Notes: generated from the letters alone by a model not told the origin. A stretch of 64,000 nt of DNA from Cribrihabitans marinus (GCF_900109035.1 NZ_FNYD01000001.1:248001-312000), one strand, 5' to 3'; positions 38,892 through 47,405 are shown, counted from the first letter of the stretch. Translations and numbers: made by a program.

Positions 38892-39761
38892 CTAGGGATC
38901 GGTGCGCAGCCGCGCGGTTCCCGCCCGCGGCGCGATCTCGTCCCAGACCAGGACCAGCCCCGAGCCGATCACCATCGCCGTGCCCAGCAGCGTCTGCGCC
39001 GAGGGCCATTGCCCGAAGACCCACGCCCCGAACCCGGCCATCCAGAAAAACTGCAGCCCCATCAGCGGCAGGACCACATGGGCCGCCAGGCAACGCAGGG
39101 CGATCACCACCAGCCAGCGCGCGCCGAAGAGCAGCAGCGCATAAAGCGCGACGAGCGACAGGTCGGCCGCGGGCATCGGGCGCCAGACGAAGGGCAGCGC
39201 CACGCCCATCGTGATCGCCAGCGCGAGGTTGGGATAGAACACCTGCGCCAGTGCGTTGCGTTCATGCCGGCCGATATAGCGCGCCAGTACCATCGAGACG
39301 GTGCCGACCCCGGTTGCCGCCAACGCCCAGAGATGCCCCACCCCGATCGCCTGCAGGCCGCCGGGAAACAGGGCCAGAACGCCAGTGAACCCCGCCAGCA
39401 TCGCAATCCAGGCCGTGGGCCGCACCGCCTCGTTCAGGACCGGCCCCGACATCAGCGCGGCCAGGATCGGCATCAGGCCGATGAACAGGAACATCTCGGC
39501 CAGCGGAAGGTCGCGGAACCCGTAGAAGAAACAGATCGCCGCCAGCACCGTCGCCGCCGACCGCAGCGCCATGGCGCGCGGGCACGAGGTGCGCAGCCCC
39601 TGCCCGCCGACAAGGCACATCGCCGCCACCCCTGCCCCGGACAGCGCAAAGAGCTGTGCCGCCGCATAGCCGCCGGCGATCAGCTTGGTGATCGTGTCCG
39701 CAGCCGAGATCAGGCCGGTATAGGCCACCACCAGCGCCACCCCGGCCAGGACCGGGTTCAC
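38892..39761 (-). CDS. EamA/DMT family transporter of the repeat-peptide unit
   Basis: A 289-aa inner-membrane protein with about ten TM helices in two EamA repeats (VALVVAYTGLISAADTITKLIAGG at the start; MGLQFFWMAGFGAWVFGQWPSAQTLLGTAMVIGSGLVLV near the end). It starts with GTG overlapping the TGA of the 358-aa gene (GTGA), so it is translationally coupled to it. That coupling places a probable exporter in the same unit as the SSWS-repeat peptide. The substrate is unproven; EamA proteins usually export small metabolites. Confidence 0.88.
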   Translation of the reverse strand: MNPVLAGVALVVAYTGLISAADTITKLIAGGYAAAQLFALSGAGVAAMCLVGGQGLRTSCPRAMALRSAATVLAAICFFYGFRDLPLAEMFLFIGLMPILAALMSGPVLNEAVRPTAWIAMLAGFTGVLALFPGGLQAIGVGHLWALAATGVGTVSMVLARYIGRHERNALAQVFYPNLALAITMGVALPFVWRPMPAADLSLVALYALLLFGARWLVVIALRCLAAHVVLPLMGLQFFWMAGFGAWVFGQWPSAQTLLGTAMVIGSGLVLVWDEIAPRAGTARLRTDP

Positions 39762-40834
39762 AGGTCCACCCCGCAGAGCTGGGTGCGCGCGAAGCCGGCA
39801 AAGAAGGTGTCGAACTGCCCGGTGCTGGCCTCGGCCTCGGACAGGACGGCTTGCTCGCCCTCGTCCAGCGCCGCGAAGATGCGGGGCCGCAGCGCCACCC
39901 AGTCGCCGCGCCGCGCGTCGCCCAGGGCATAGAGCGTCTGCGAGATCCGGCGCAGGGGTCTTGGCCCTTGATCCTCCAGGTGAAATCCCATCCGCCCCCG
40001 GTGCAACGGCGTGCCAAAGGCCGCTCCACCGGAAACCGCTCCGGCCCAATTGCCGACGAAGAACTGGTGGTAATCGTCCTGGCTGGCCGCGTGCGGTCCG
40101 GCCGCGATGGTGAACCGGCCGAGGCTGCGGCGCACCGCGTCCTCCCAGACGGCGGGCGCCGAGGCGCTGGCGTAGCGCAGCGCGATGCAGATCTCGGCCA
40201 GCAGGTCGCAATCGCCATCCAGCAGGGCCAGCACGCCGGCATGATCGAGGCTGCGCAGCGCCGCGGGCGACAGGCCGGGATCGCGGCGGCCGTATTCCGA
40301 CAGGTAGAACACGATATGGGTCAGCTCGTAGGCGGCCTTGCGATTGGGCATCGCAAAGGTCTCGCTGCGGTCGATGAAAGCATGCAGCCGCTCGGTCAGC
40401 CCGGTGTCCTCGGGCAGCGGGTCGATCCCGCGCCGGAGCATCAGCCGCCGCGCCTCGGCGCGCTGCAGGTCCGACATCTCGGCGTCAGCCAGCCCCTCGC
40501 GCGCCGCCCAATGCGCCAAGGCTTCCCCCTTGTCACCCGGCAGGCCCAGATCCTCGAGATCCAGGCAGACCGACAGCAGGAAGCGATAGTATTGCGGGAA
40601 GAAACCCAGCCTCTGCTCGAGCGTTTGATAGAAATCCCGGAGCGGCGCCAGAGCATCCTGGGGCACAACGGTGCCGGTGCATTCGAGAATGTTCAGAAGC
40701 TCGGCGTTTTCCTTGAGCCAGAACACGTCCTCGGTCACCCGGCGGTGGCGGGCGAAACAGTCGATCAGCGCGGCCAGGCTCTCGGCGCCGGGACGCGCGC
40801 GCGCCGGCTTTGGCAGGTGGATGACGTTGGACAT
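39758..40834 (-). CDS. Protein of unknown function (358 aa), partner of the repeat peptide
   Basis: I do not recognise the family with certainty. The protein is predominantly alpha-helical and soluble, without signal peptide or TM segments. Notable segments are SNVIHLPKPARARPG at the N-terminus, RRVTEDVFWLKENAELLNILECTG, LGFFPQYYRFLLSVCLDLEDLG, and the conserved-looking AAYELTHIVFYLSEYGRRDP, which recalls helical-toroid proteins. Several cysteines (in ECTG, VCLD, GDCDLLAEIC, QLCG) could bind metal. GGAG lies nine nt before the ATG. It sits 57 nt downstream of the repeat-peptide gene and is coupled to the EamA gene, so a role in maturing or sensing the peptide is a reasonable inference. Confidence 0.85.
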   Translation of the reverse strand: MSNVIHLPKPARARPGAESLAALIDCFARHRRVTEDVFWLKENAELLNILECTGTVVPQDALAPLRDFYQTLEQRLGFFPQYYRFLLSVCLDLEDLGLPGDKGEALAHWAAREGLADAEMSDLQRAEARRLMLRRGIDPLPEDTGLTERLHAFIDRSETFAMPNRKAAYELTHIVFYLSEYGRRDPGLSPAALRSLDHAGVLALLDGDCDLLAEICIALRYASASAPAVWEDAVRRSLGRFTIAAGPHAASQDDYHQFFVGNWAGAVSGGAAFGTPLHRGRMGFHLEDQGPRPLRRISQTLYALGDARRGDWVALRPRIFAALDEGEQAVLSEAEASTGQFDTFFAGFARTQLCGVDL

Positions 40835-40858
40835 GGCTCTTTCTCCGTTGTTGCGGGC

Positions 40859-40880
40859 CGGGCGGCAATCGGGCCGCCCG
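40859..40880 (-). terminator. Hairpin between the repeat-peptide gene and its partner
   Basis: A perfect 8-bp GC stem (CGGGCGGC / GCCGCCCG) with a 6-nt loop fills the middle of the 57-nt gap. No T-tract follows on the minus strand, so it is more likely an mRNA-stabilising or partial-termination element, which would raise peptide output relative to downstream genes. Confidence 0.6.
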
Positions 40881-40891
40881 ACCGCATGTCC

Positions 40892-41191
40892 TCAGCCGCG
40901 CGGGCCGGACCAGGACGAGAACATCTCGGTCGCATCCCCCTCGATCGCCGCGCTGCGCAGCGACGGGCCCGACCACGAGGAGAACATCTCGGTCGCGCCG
41001 CCGGTAAAGGTCTCGGCGCGGGCGGGAGCGGACCAGGACGAGAACATCTCGGTTGCCTCTCCCGCCATGAGATCCGCGCCGCTCGACTGCGACCAGGACG
41101 AGCAGAGCCCGGTTTGACCGCCGTCGAGCAGGCTGGTTTCGACTGCCGGCTGCCCGGCGTTTTGATCGATTGCTTTCTTCAGTGCCGCCAT
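40892..41191 (-). CDS. Four-repeat SSWS peptide (putative multi-core precursor)
   Basis: A 99-aa protein. Residues 1-27 look like a leader (MAALKKAIDQNAGQPAVETS then LLDGGQT). Four repeats follow, with SSWS at residues 31-34, 51-54, 71-74 and 92-95: GLCSSWSQS, TEMFSSWSAP, TEMFSSWSGP, TEMFSSWSGP. Each core is preceded by G-x-A/Q-T (GGQT, GEAT, GGAT, GDAT), resembling a processing site. The period is 20-21 residues; the first repeat has Cys30 where the others have Phe. There is no signal peptide. AAAGGA lies nine nt before the ATG. The layout resembles a multi-core RiPP precursor; whether it is modified or cleaved is inference. Confidence 0.85.
   Translation of the reverse strand: MAALKKAIDQNAGQPAVETSLLDGGQTGLCSSWSQSSGADLMAGEATEMFSSWSAPARAETFTGGATEMFSSWSGPSLRSAAIEGDATEMFSSWSGPRG
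40902..41113 (-). repeat. Tandem DNA repeats encoding the SSWS cores
   Basis: Four direct repeats with periods 63, 60 and 60 bp. On the plus strand the units begin GACCAGGACGAGAACATCTC (40908, 41031), GACCACGAGGAGAACATCTC (40971) and GACCAGGACGAGCAGAGCCC (41091). Three are nearly identical including third codon positions, while the intervening spacers are diverged, which suggests recent duplication or selection on the core. Confidence 0.9.
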
Positions 41192-41549
41192 TTTCGTTGT
41201 CCTTTCCGGTTGATTGGCCGGATCAGATTTGCAGCTTATGCGGTCTCATCAAGAAAAATATTCCCGCTTAAGCTGAGTTTCGGGCAGTTATCCACAAGTC
41301 TGAATTGTGTCAGAAACAAGGCGGGATTTTCCGGCCGGAAACCTTATCAACAGCATAAATTTTCTTATCCACACCCTTGTATTACTTGGGCAATCCGCTC
41401 TCGGCCGGTGATGCGGCGTCGAAATGTGGCAAAACTGTGGAGAATCATGTCGCCGCGCAAGTGAAGATTCGCGCGGCCCGTCGCGCTCGCGCCTTGCCCC
41501 CGCCAACAGCCTGCGCGATAGACTGGGCCGGGACCGGACGGGAGGCGTC
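41192..41549. promoter_or_regulatory. AT-rich divergent region with DnaA-box-like repeats
   Basis: This 358-bp gap between the repeat-peptide gene and xthA is conspicuously AT-rich. TTATCCACA, the consensus DnaA box, occurs twice in the same orientation (41288-41296 and 41365-41373), with one-mismatch versions TTATCAACA (41344-41352) and, inverted, TGTGGAGAA (41436-41444). An 8-bp palindrome GCTTAAGC is at 41264-41271. It must carry the promoters of both flanking genes; no coding frame is convincing. Confidence 0.6.
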
Positions 41550-42356
41550 ATGAAAATCGCAAGCTTCAACATCAACGGCATCAAGGCGCGGATCCAGGCG
41601 CTGACCGACTGGCTGGACGAGGCCGCACCGGACGTCGTGTTGCTGCAGGAGATCAAGTCGGTCGATGACGGGTTTCCGCGTGAGCCGTTCGAGGATCGTG
41701 GCTACAACGTCGAGACCCACGGGCAGAAGGGGTTCAACGGCGTCGCCATCCTGTCCAAGCTGCCGCTCGAGGATGTCCGCCGCGGCCTGCCCTGCGACGA
41801 TGGCGACGAACAGGCGCGCTGGATCGAGGCGACGGTCGTCGGGCAGCGCGCGCTGCGGATCTGCGGGCTGTACCTGCCCAATGGGAACCCGGTCGAGATC
41901 GACGACGCGGGCCAGCCGGTCGCGGGCGGTAAATATGCGTACAAGCTGGCCTGGATGGAGCGGCTGCGCCAGCGCGCCGCCGATCTGATGGCAGCCGAGG
42001 AACCGGCCCTGATGGCCGGGGACTACAACATCATCCCACAGGAAGAGGATGCCGCGCGCCCGGACGCCTGGCGCGACGACGCGCTGTTCCGCCCCGAAAG
42101 CCGCGCCGCGTTCCGCAGGATCGTCAACCTGGGCTATACCGAGGCGTTTCGCGCGCGCATCCAGGGGCCTGGCCATTACTCTTTCTGGGACTACCAGGCC
42201 GGCGCGTGGAACCGCAACGACGGCATCCGGATCGATCATGTCCTGCTGACGCCGCAGGCGGCGGATCTGCTGACCGACTGCCGCATCGACGCCGAGATCC
42301 GCGGGCGCGAAAAGCCCTCGGATCACGTGCCGGTCTGGGTCGAACTGGACGTCTGA
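41550..42356 (+). CDS. xthA: Exodeoxyribonuclease III
   Basis: A 268-aa AP endonuclease / 3'-5' exonuclease of base-excision repair. Motifs in order: IASFNINGIKARI, VVLLQEIKSVDDGFP, GFNGVAILSK, GLYLPNGNPV, LMAGDYNIIPQEEDA, RNDGIRIDHVLLTP and SDHVPVWVEL. GGAGG lies five nt before the ATG at 41550. The open frame continues upstream but only into the AT-rich intergenic DNA. Confidence 0.96.
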   Translation: MKIASFNINGIKARIQALTDWLDEAAPDVVLLQEIKSVDDGFPREPFEDRGYNVETHGQKGFNGVAILSKLPLEDVRRGLPCDDGDEQARWIEATVVGQRALRICGLYLPNGNPVEIDDAGQPVAGGKYAYKLAWMERLRQRAADLMAAEEPALMAGDYNIIPQEEDAARPDAWRDDALFRPESRAAFRRIVNLGYTEAFRARIQGPGHYSFWDYQAGAWNRNDGIRIDHVLLTPQAADLLTDCRIDAEIRGREKPSDHVPVWVELDV

Positions 42357-42363
42357 GCGCGGC

Positions 42364-43533
42364 TCAGCCGGCGTTGCGCGTCACGTCATGGGCATAGAGC
42401 CAGTCGAACTGGCGCACCATCCGCTCAGGCGCCAGACGGCCGGCCATCCGCATCGCCATATGCGCGGGCGCCCGGATCGGCCCGCGCAGGTGGTATTTCC
42501 AGGCATTGCCATTGGCCGCGGCGATCACCTTGCAGGCGCGCGCGCGGCGCCGGGCCTGATAGGCCTCCAAGCCGTCCTCGATACTGGCCGCCCCGTCCAG
42601 CGCATCGGCCAGAACCCAGGCATCCTCGAGCGCCATGTTGGCCCCCTGCGCCAGGAATGGCAGCGTCGGATGGGCGGCGTCGCCCACCAGCGCCACACCA
42701 CGGCCCTGCCAGCTTTGCGCCACGGGATGACGGAACAGGCCCCACAGCCCGACCTCCTCGACCCCTGCCAGAAGGCCGCGCACGGGGGCCGCGAAATCGG
42801 CGAAGGCGGCGCGCAGGTTGGCCGGATCGTCGGCATGGTGCCAGCCCTCGGCGGCCCAGGCGGCCCGCTCCTGCACCGCGACGATATTCACCAGATCGCC
42901 ACCGCGCAGCGGATAGCTGACCACATGCCGCTTGGGCCCCATGTAAAGCTGCGCCTCGGGCGGGTGGTTCATGCGGTTGGGCACCGTGGCCCGCCAGGCG
43001 ACCTGGCCGGTGAAGAACGGGTCTTCGGGCCCGTTCAGGAGTGCCCGCAGACGCGAATGCACCCCGTCCGCCCCGACCACCAGGTCGGCGCGCAGGCGGG
43101 CGCCGCTGCCGGTATGCAGCACCGGGCCGGGATCGGCCGACACCCGGTCCACCCGCTGCAACAGGCGCAGTTGCACTCCGACCTCGCGCGCGGCCTGTGC
43201 CAGCAGGTCGATCAGGTCGGCCCGGTGCACGAAGAGGTAGGGGTGTTCGGCGGCGTGGCGTGTCAGGTCCAGGCGCACCACGTCGCCCGAGCGGCGGTAG
43301 TCGCGCAGGACGACGGCACGGGCGGCCAGCCCGGCCCTGGCCAGGGCGTCGCCCAGACCCAGCGCCTGCAGCACGACGCTGCCATTGGGGCTGATCTGCA
43401 ACCCGGCGCCGACCTCGCGAATCGCGTCGGCCTGTTCCAGCACGGTGACGTCCGCGCCACGCGCCTTCAGCGCGAGCGCCGCCGTCAGCCCGCCGATCCC
43501 GGCGCCTACGATGATGACCTTGCGATCCCGCAT
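42364..43533 (-). CDS. FAD-dependent monooxygenase (salicylate hydroxylase-like)
   Basis: A 389-aa class A flavoprotein aromatic hydroxylase. The FAD-binding IIVGAGIGGLTAALALKARGADVTVLEQ, the DG motif LVVGADGVHSRLR and the GD motif ALVGDAAHPTLPFLAQGANMALEDAWVLAD are present. Members hydroxylate salicylate, 6-hydroxynicotinate or similar; no ring-cleavage genes are adjacent, so the substrate is unknown. It is convergent with xthA, seven nt apart. Confidence 0.92.
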   Translation of the reverse strand: MRDRKVIIVGAGIGGLTAALALKARGADVTVLEQADAIREVGAGLQISPNGSVVLQALGLGDALARAGLAARAVVLRDYRRSGDVVRLDLTRHAAEHPYLFVHRADLIDLLAQAAREVGVQLRLLQRVDRVSADPGPVLHTGSGARLRADLVVGADGVHSRLRALLNGPEDPFFTGQVAWRATVPNRMNHPPEAQLYMGPKRHVVSYPLRGGDLVNIVAVQERAAWAAEGWHHADDPANLRAAFADFAAPVRGLLAGVEEVGLWGLFRHPVAQSWQGRGVALVGDAAHPTLPFLAQGANMALEDAWVLADALDGAASIEDGLEAYQARRRARACKVIAAANGNAWKYHLRGPIRAPAHMAMRMAGRLAPERMVRQFDWLYAHDVTRNAG

Positions 43534-43558
43534 CCCAATGCGGCTCCCTTGGACTCAA

Positions 43559-43586
43559 GAACGCCGGGACGACGGACCCGGCGTTC
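43559..43586 (-). terminator. Hairpin terminator downstream of dksA
   Basis: A perfect 10-bp stem (GAACGCCGGG / CCCGGCGTTC) with an 8-nt loop lies 51 nt after the dksA stop and just ahead of the monooxygenase start. On the minus strand only a short TT follows, so termination is probable rather than certain. Confidence 0.6.
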
Positions 43587-43636
43587 CTGTTTTCGGTTGC
43601 GGCCGCGCGGCCCGTCGTTGCGGCGCGGCTTGCCGG

Positions 43637-44059
43637 TCAGTCGTCGCGATGGACCTTTTCGCGACGCTCGTGACGCTCCTGCGCCTCAAGGCTCATCGTC
43701 GCGATGGGCCGGGCATCCAGGCGCTTGAGCGAGATCGGGTCGCCCGTCACCTCGCAGAAGCCGTACTCGCCTTCGTCGATGCGGCGCAGGGCGGCGTCGA
43801 TCTTGGCGACCAGCTTGCGCTGGCGGTCGCGGGTGCGCAGTTCCAGCGCGCGGTCGGTTTCCTCGCTGGCGCGGTCGGCCACGTCGGGAATGTTGCGGGT
43901 GCCGTCCTGCAGCCCCTCGATCGTATCCCGGCTGCCGGCCAGCAACTCGTTCTTCCAGGTGATCAGCTTGCGCCGGAAATACTCCAACTGCCGATCGTTC
44001 ATGAACGGTTCATCTTCCGCCGGGCGATAGTCCTCTGGCAGAAAAACTTCCTGTTTCAT
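43637..44059 (-). CDS. dksA: RNA polymerase-binding transcription factor DksA, single-cysteine type
   Basis: A 140-aa DksA/TraR-family secondary-channel factor that works with ppGpp in stringent control. The coiled coil carries NIPDVADRASEETDRALELRTRDRQRKLVAKIDAAL (acidic tip region DVADRAS) and the globular part YGFCEVTGDPISLKRLDARPIATMSLEAQERHE. Only one of the four zinc-finger cysteines is left, as in Rhodobacter sphaeroides Rsp2654, which is active without zinc. The start MKQEVFLPEDY fits the family and has AGGGAG 11 nt upstream; an ATG 19 codons earlier is possible. Confidence 0.9.
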   Translation of the reverse strand: MKQEVFLPEDYRPAEDEPFMNDRQLEYFRRKLITWKNELLAGSRDTIEGLQDGTRNIPDVADRASEETDRALELRTRDRQRKLVAKIDAALRRIDEGEYGFCEVTGDPISLKRLDARPIATMSLEAQERHERREKVHRDD

Positions 44060-44449
44060 TTTCTTGGCTCCCTCGGAATGGCCAATCGTATCGGACATCT
44101 GTGATTCCCGGATCATATTGGCGCCCCCTCACTGCCGCAGCGTTTATCCGACGGATCCGGAATTGTCACTACACAAAGGGCCACGGCCGGCGGCATTTTC
44201 GACATCCTGTTGCAGATGAAGATCATATCTGCCAATTCCTTGTTTTTCTGTGAATTTTGTCACATTACGTAACAAATTCTGAACCGCCGGGCGAAGGTTT
44301 GGATGGACGGGCCCCGAGCCGCCCGGCCGCCCGGCACTGCCCCTGAGTCTCGCCCCGCCCCGGAGGCGGTCGCGGCTTGTCAAACCGCGCCCGCAGCGAT
44401 ACCTCCGTCGCGCGCAGACACAACCGGCACCGCAGGAAAGGACCCGCCC
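44060..44449. promoter_or_regulatory. Divergent dksA/moxR intergenic region
   Basis: Roughly 390 bp without a convincing gene. The central 44220-44280 is AT-rich and contains the 8-bp palindrome TTACGTAA (44265-44272) inside TTGTCACATTACGTAACAA, a plausible regulator site or promoter. The part nearer moxR is GC-rich and featureless. The 19-codon upstream extension of dksA would fall in this gap. Confidence 0.45.
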
Positions 44450-45295
<846 letters not shown>

Positions 45296-45412
45296 GCGGG
45301 CGCCGGGCGCCCACGCGCTTGCCTTGTGCGTGCCGGAATGTCACCATAAACTCCGACAAGAATGCAGGCAGCCGGCTCAACCGGTCCGAATTGATTACAG
45401 GATTTCGACGCG

Positions 45413-45862
45413 GTGACAGATTCCCTCAAGGTGCGCGCGCTTCAGCCCGGCGACCGACCGGAATGGGCGGAACTGTGGACAGACTACCTGACCTTCTATG
45501 AAACCTCTGCCGCACCAGATGTTTACGGCACCACCTTCACGCGACTTCTGAGCGACGATCCGCGCGATTTCTCGGCCCTTGTGGCGGAACAGGACGGCCG
45601 GCTTGTCGGGCTCACGCACTACCTCTTTCACCGCCACGCCTGGAAGATCGAGGAGGTCTGCTATCTGCAGGATCTCTATGCCCGGCCCGAGCGCCGCGGC
45701 ACCGGCGTCGGCCGCGCCCTGATCGAGGCGGTCTATGCCAGGGCGGACGCGCATGGCGCGCCTTCGGTCTACTGGCTGACCCAGGATTTCAACGACACCG
45801 CGCGCAGGCTCTATGACCGGATCGGCACCTGCACGCCCTTCATCCAGTACAGCCGGTCATGA
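45413..45862 (+). CDS. GNAT family N-acetyltransferase
   Basis: A 149-aa acetyltransferase. The CoA loop is RPERRGTGVGRALIEAVYARADA, preceded by the strand EVCYLQDLY and followed by VYWLTQDFNDTARRLYDRIG. It starts with GTG (MTDSLKVRALQPGDRPEW) and its stop overlaps the ATG of the DUF2927 lipoprotein gene, so both are coupled. The substrate is unknown. Confidence 0.9.
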   Translation: MTDSLKVRALQPGDRPEWAELWTDYLTFYETSAAPDVYGTTFTRLLSDDPRDFSALVAEQDGRLVGLTHYLFHRHAWKIEEVCYLQDLYARPERRGTGVGRALIEAVYARADAHGAPSVYWLTQDFNDTARRLYDRIGTCTPFIQYSRS

Positions 45863-47226
45863 GGCGCGCGGCATCCCTGGCTCTGGCGCTGATCCTGGCG
45901 GGGTGTTCCGCGCAGCCCCTGCGCGACACGCCGACCCGTGCCAACATCGCCGACAGCACCCTGCCGCCGATGAAGACATTCGCCGCGCCGCGCCCCTCGG
46001 CGCCGGTCCGGTCGAACGGCAACATCGCCGCCGATTTCCTGTCCCTGCATTTCGAGCTTGAGAGCGGCCGGCAATTGCCCGTCTTCACCCGGTTCGAGAC
46101 GCCGATCACCGTGCGCGTGACCGGACAGGCGCCGCCCAGCCTGGGTGCCGACCTGTCCCGGCTGCTGGGCCGGCTGCGCGGCGAGGCGGGGATCGACATC
46201 CGGCAGGTCTCGGGCGGCATGGCCAACATCACGATCGAGGCGGTCAGCCGCGACGACATCCGCCGCGCCTTGCCGCAGGCAGCCTGTTTCGTGGTGCCAA
46301 ACGTCTCGAGCCTGGAAGAATTCCGCCGCGAGCGGCGCAGCCAGCGCACCAACTGGTCGCTGCTGCGCGACCGCAACCGGCTGGGCATCTTCGTGCCCGC
46401 CGATTCCAGCCCGCAGGAGGTGCGCGACTGCCTGCACGAGGAACTGGCCCAGGCCATCGGCCCGCTGAACGACCTTTACCGGCTGCCTGACTCGGTGTTC
46501 AACGACGACAACGTACACACGGTGCTCACCGGTTTTGACATGCTGATCCTGCGCGCCACCTATGCGCCGGAACTGCGCAGCGGCATGACCCGCGCCCAGG
46601 TCGCCGCGGCCCTGCCCGGTATCCTGGCCCGGCTGAACCCGGCAGGCGCGCAGGTCGCGCCGGAGCCGGCCAGCGCGACGCCGCGCAACTGGATCGACGC
46701 GGTCCAGACCGCGCTTGGCCCCGGCGCCTCGGCCTCGGAGCGGCGCGCCGCCGCCAACGAGGCGCTGATCACCGCGCGCCGCCAGGGCTGGACCGATCAC
46801 CGCCGCGCCTTCAGCCACTATATCGCCGGGCGGATGCTGCAGATGACCGATCCCGAGGCGGCGCAGCAGGAATACGGCACCGCGCTGCACTTTCTGGCAC
46901 AGACCCCCGGCACCGAGTTGCAGCGGGCCTATGTGATCACCCAGACCGCGGCCTATGCCATCGCCAGCGGCGACGGTGCCACCGCGCTGCGGCAGATCCG
47001 GCCGCAGCTTGCGGTGGCCGAACGCGCCGAGAACGCCGCACTCCTGTCGACGCTGATGCTGCTGCAAGCCGAAGCGCTGGACCTGACCGGCCGGCACGAC
47101 CGCGCCCGGGCGGTCCGGCTGGACAGTCTGGGCTGGGCGCGATACGGGTTCGGCTCGGATTGGGCGGTTCGCTCGAAGATGCAGGAGGTTGCATCGCTGA
47201 ACCCCCGCAAACGGCTGGGCGGATAG
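45859..47226 (+). CDS. DUF2927 lipoprotein
   Basis: A 455-aa lipoprotein with signal peptide and lipobox LAGC (RRAASLALALILAGC). The DUF2927 core covers roughly residues 45-260 and includes LPVFTRFETPITVRVTG and CLHEELAQAIGPLNDLYRLPDSVFNDDNVHTVLT, where the HEE motif recalls a metallopeptidase-like site. The C-terminal third is helical and TPR-like. It is coupled by ATGA to the GNAT upstream and followed three nt later by a tiny membrane-protein gene. Function unknown; typical of Rhodobacteraceae. Confidence 0.85.
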   Translation: MRRAASLALALILAGCSAQPLRDTPTRANIADSTLPPMKTFAAPRPSAPVRSNGNIAADFLSLHFELESGRQLPVFTRFETPITVRVTGQAPPSLGADLSRLLGRLRGEAGIDIRQVSGGMANITIEAVSRDDIRRALPQAACFVVPNVSSLEEFRRERRSQRTNWSLLRDRNRLGIFVPADSSPQEVRDCLHEELAQAIGPLNDLYRLPDSVFNDDNVHTVLTGFDMLILRATYAPELRSGMTRAQVAAALPGILARLNPAGAQVAPEPASATPRNWIDAVQTALGPGASASERRAAANEALITARRQGWTDHRRAFSHYIAGRMLQMTDPEAAQQEYGTALHFLAQTPGTELQRAYVITQTAAYAIASGDGATALRQIRPQLAVAERAENAALLSTLMLLQAEALDLTGRHDRARAVRLDSLGWARYGFGSDWAVRSKMQEVASLNPRKRLGG

Positions 47227-47229
47227 ACG

Positions 47230-47397
47230 ATGATTTACCTGTCGATGGGTCTCCTGGGCGCGATCCTGGGCGGCATGACCGCCAAACGCCGCAAGGGCAG
47301 CCGCGCGGACATCGCCCAATATGCAGCCGTCTACGGCATCGCCTTTGCCATGCTGGGTTTGATCGTTACGGTGCTGCTGGACCGCACACTGATCTGA
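47230..47397 (+). CDS. 55-aa two-TM small membrane protein
   Basis: A short gene reading MIYLSMGLLGAILGGMTAKR, then a basic/polar stretch (RKGSRADIAQYAA), then a second hydrophobic helix VYGIAFAMLGLIVTVLL and the end DRTLI. Two TM segments with a cytoplasmic positive loop fit a hairpin membrane protein. It starts three nt after the DUF2927 stop and ends eight nt before the VWA gene, so it is in the same operon. Similar small proteins occur in relatives but no function is known. Confidence 0.75.
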   Translation: MIYLSMGLLGAILGGMTAKRRKGSRADIAQYAAVYGIAFAMLGLIVTVLLDRTLI

Positions 47398-47405
47398 GCC
47401 GACCG

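Noticed and set aside
40892-41191. CRISPR-like array reading of the 60-63 bp repeats
   Set aside because: Repeats are in frame, encode a conserved peptide motif, occur within a gene with a ribosome-binding site, and no cas genes are nearby.
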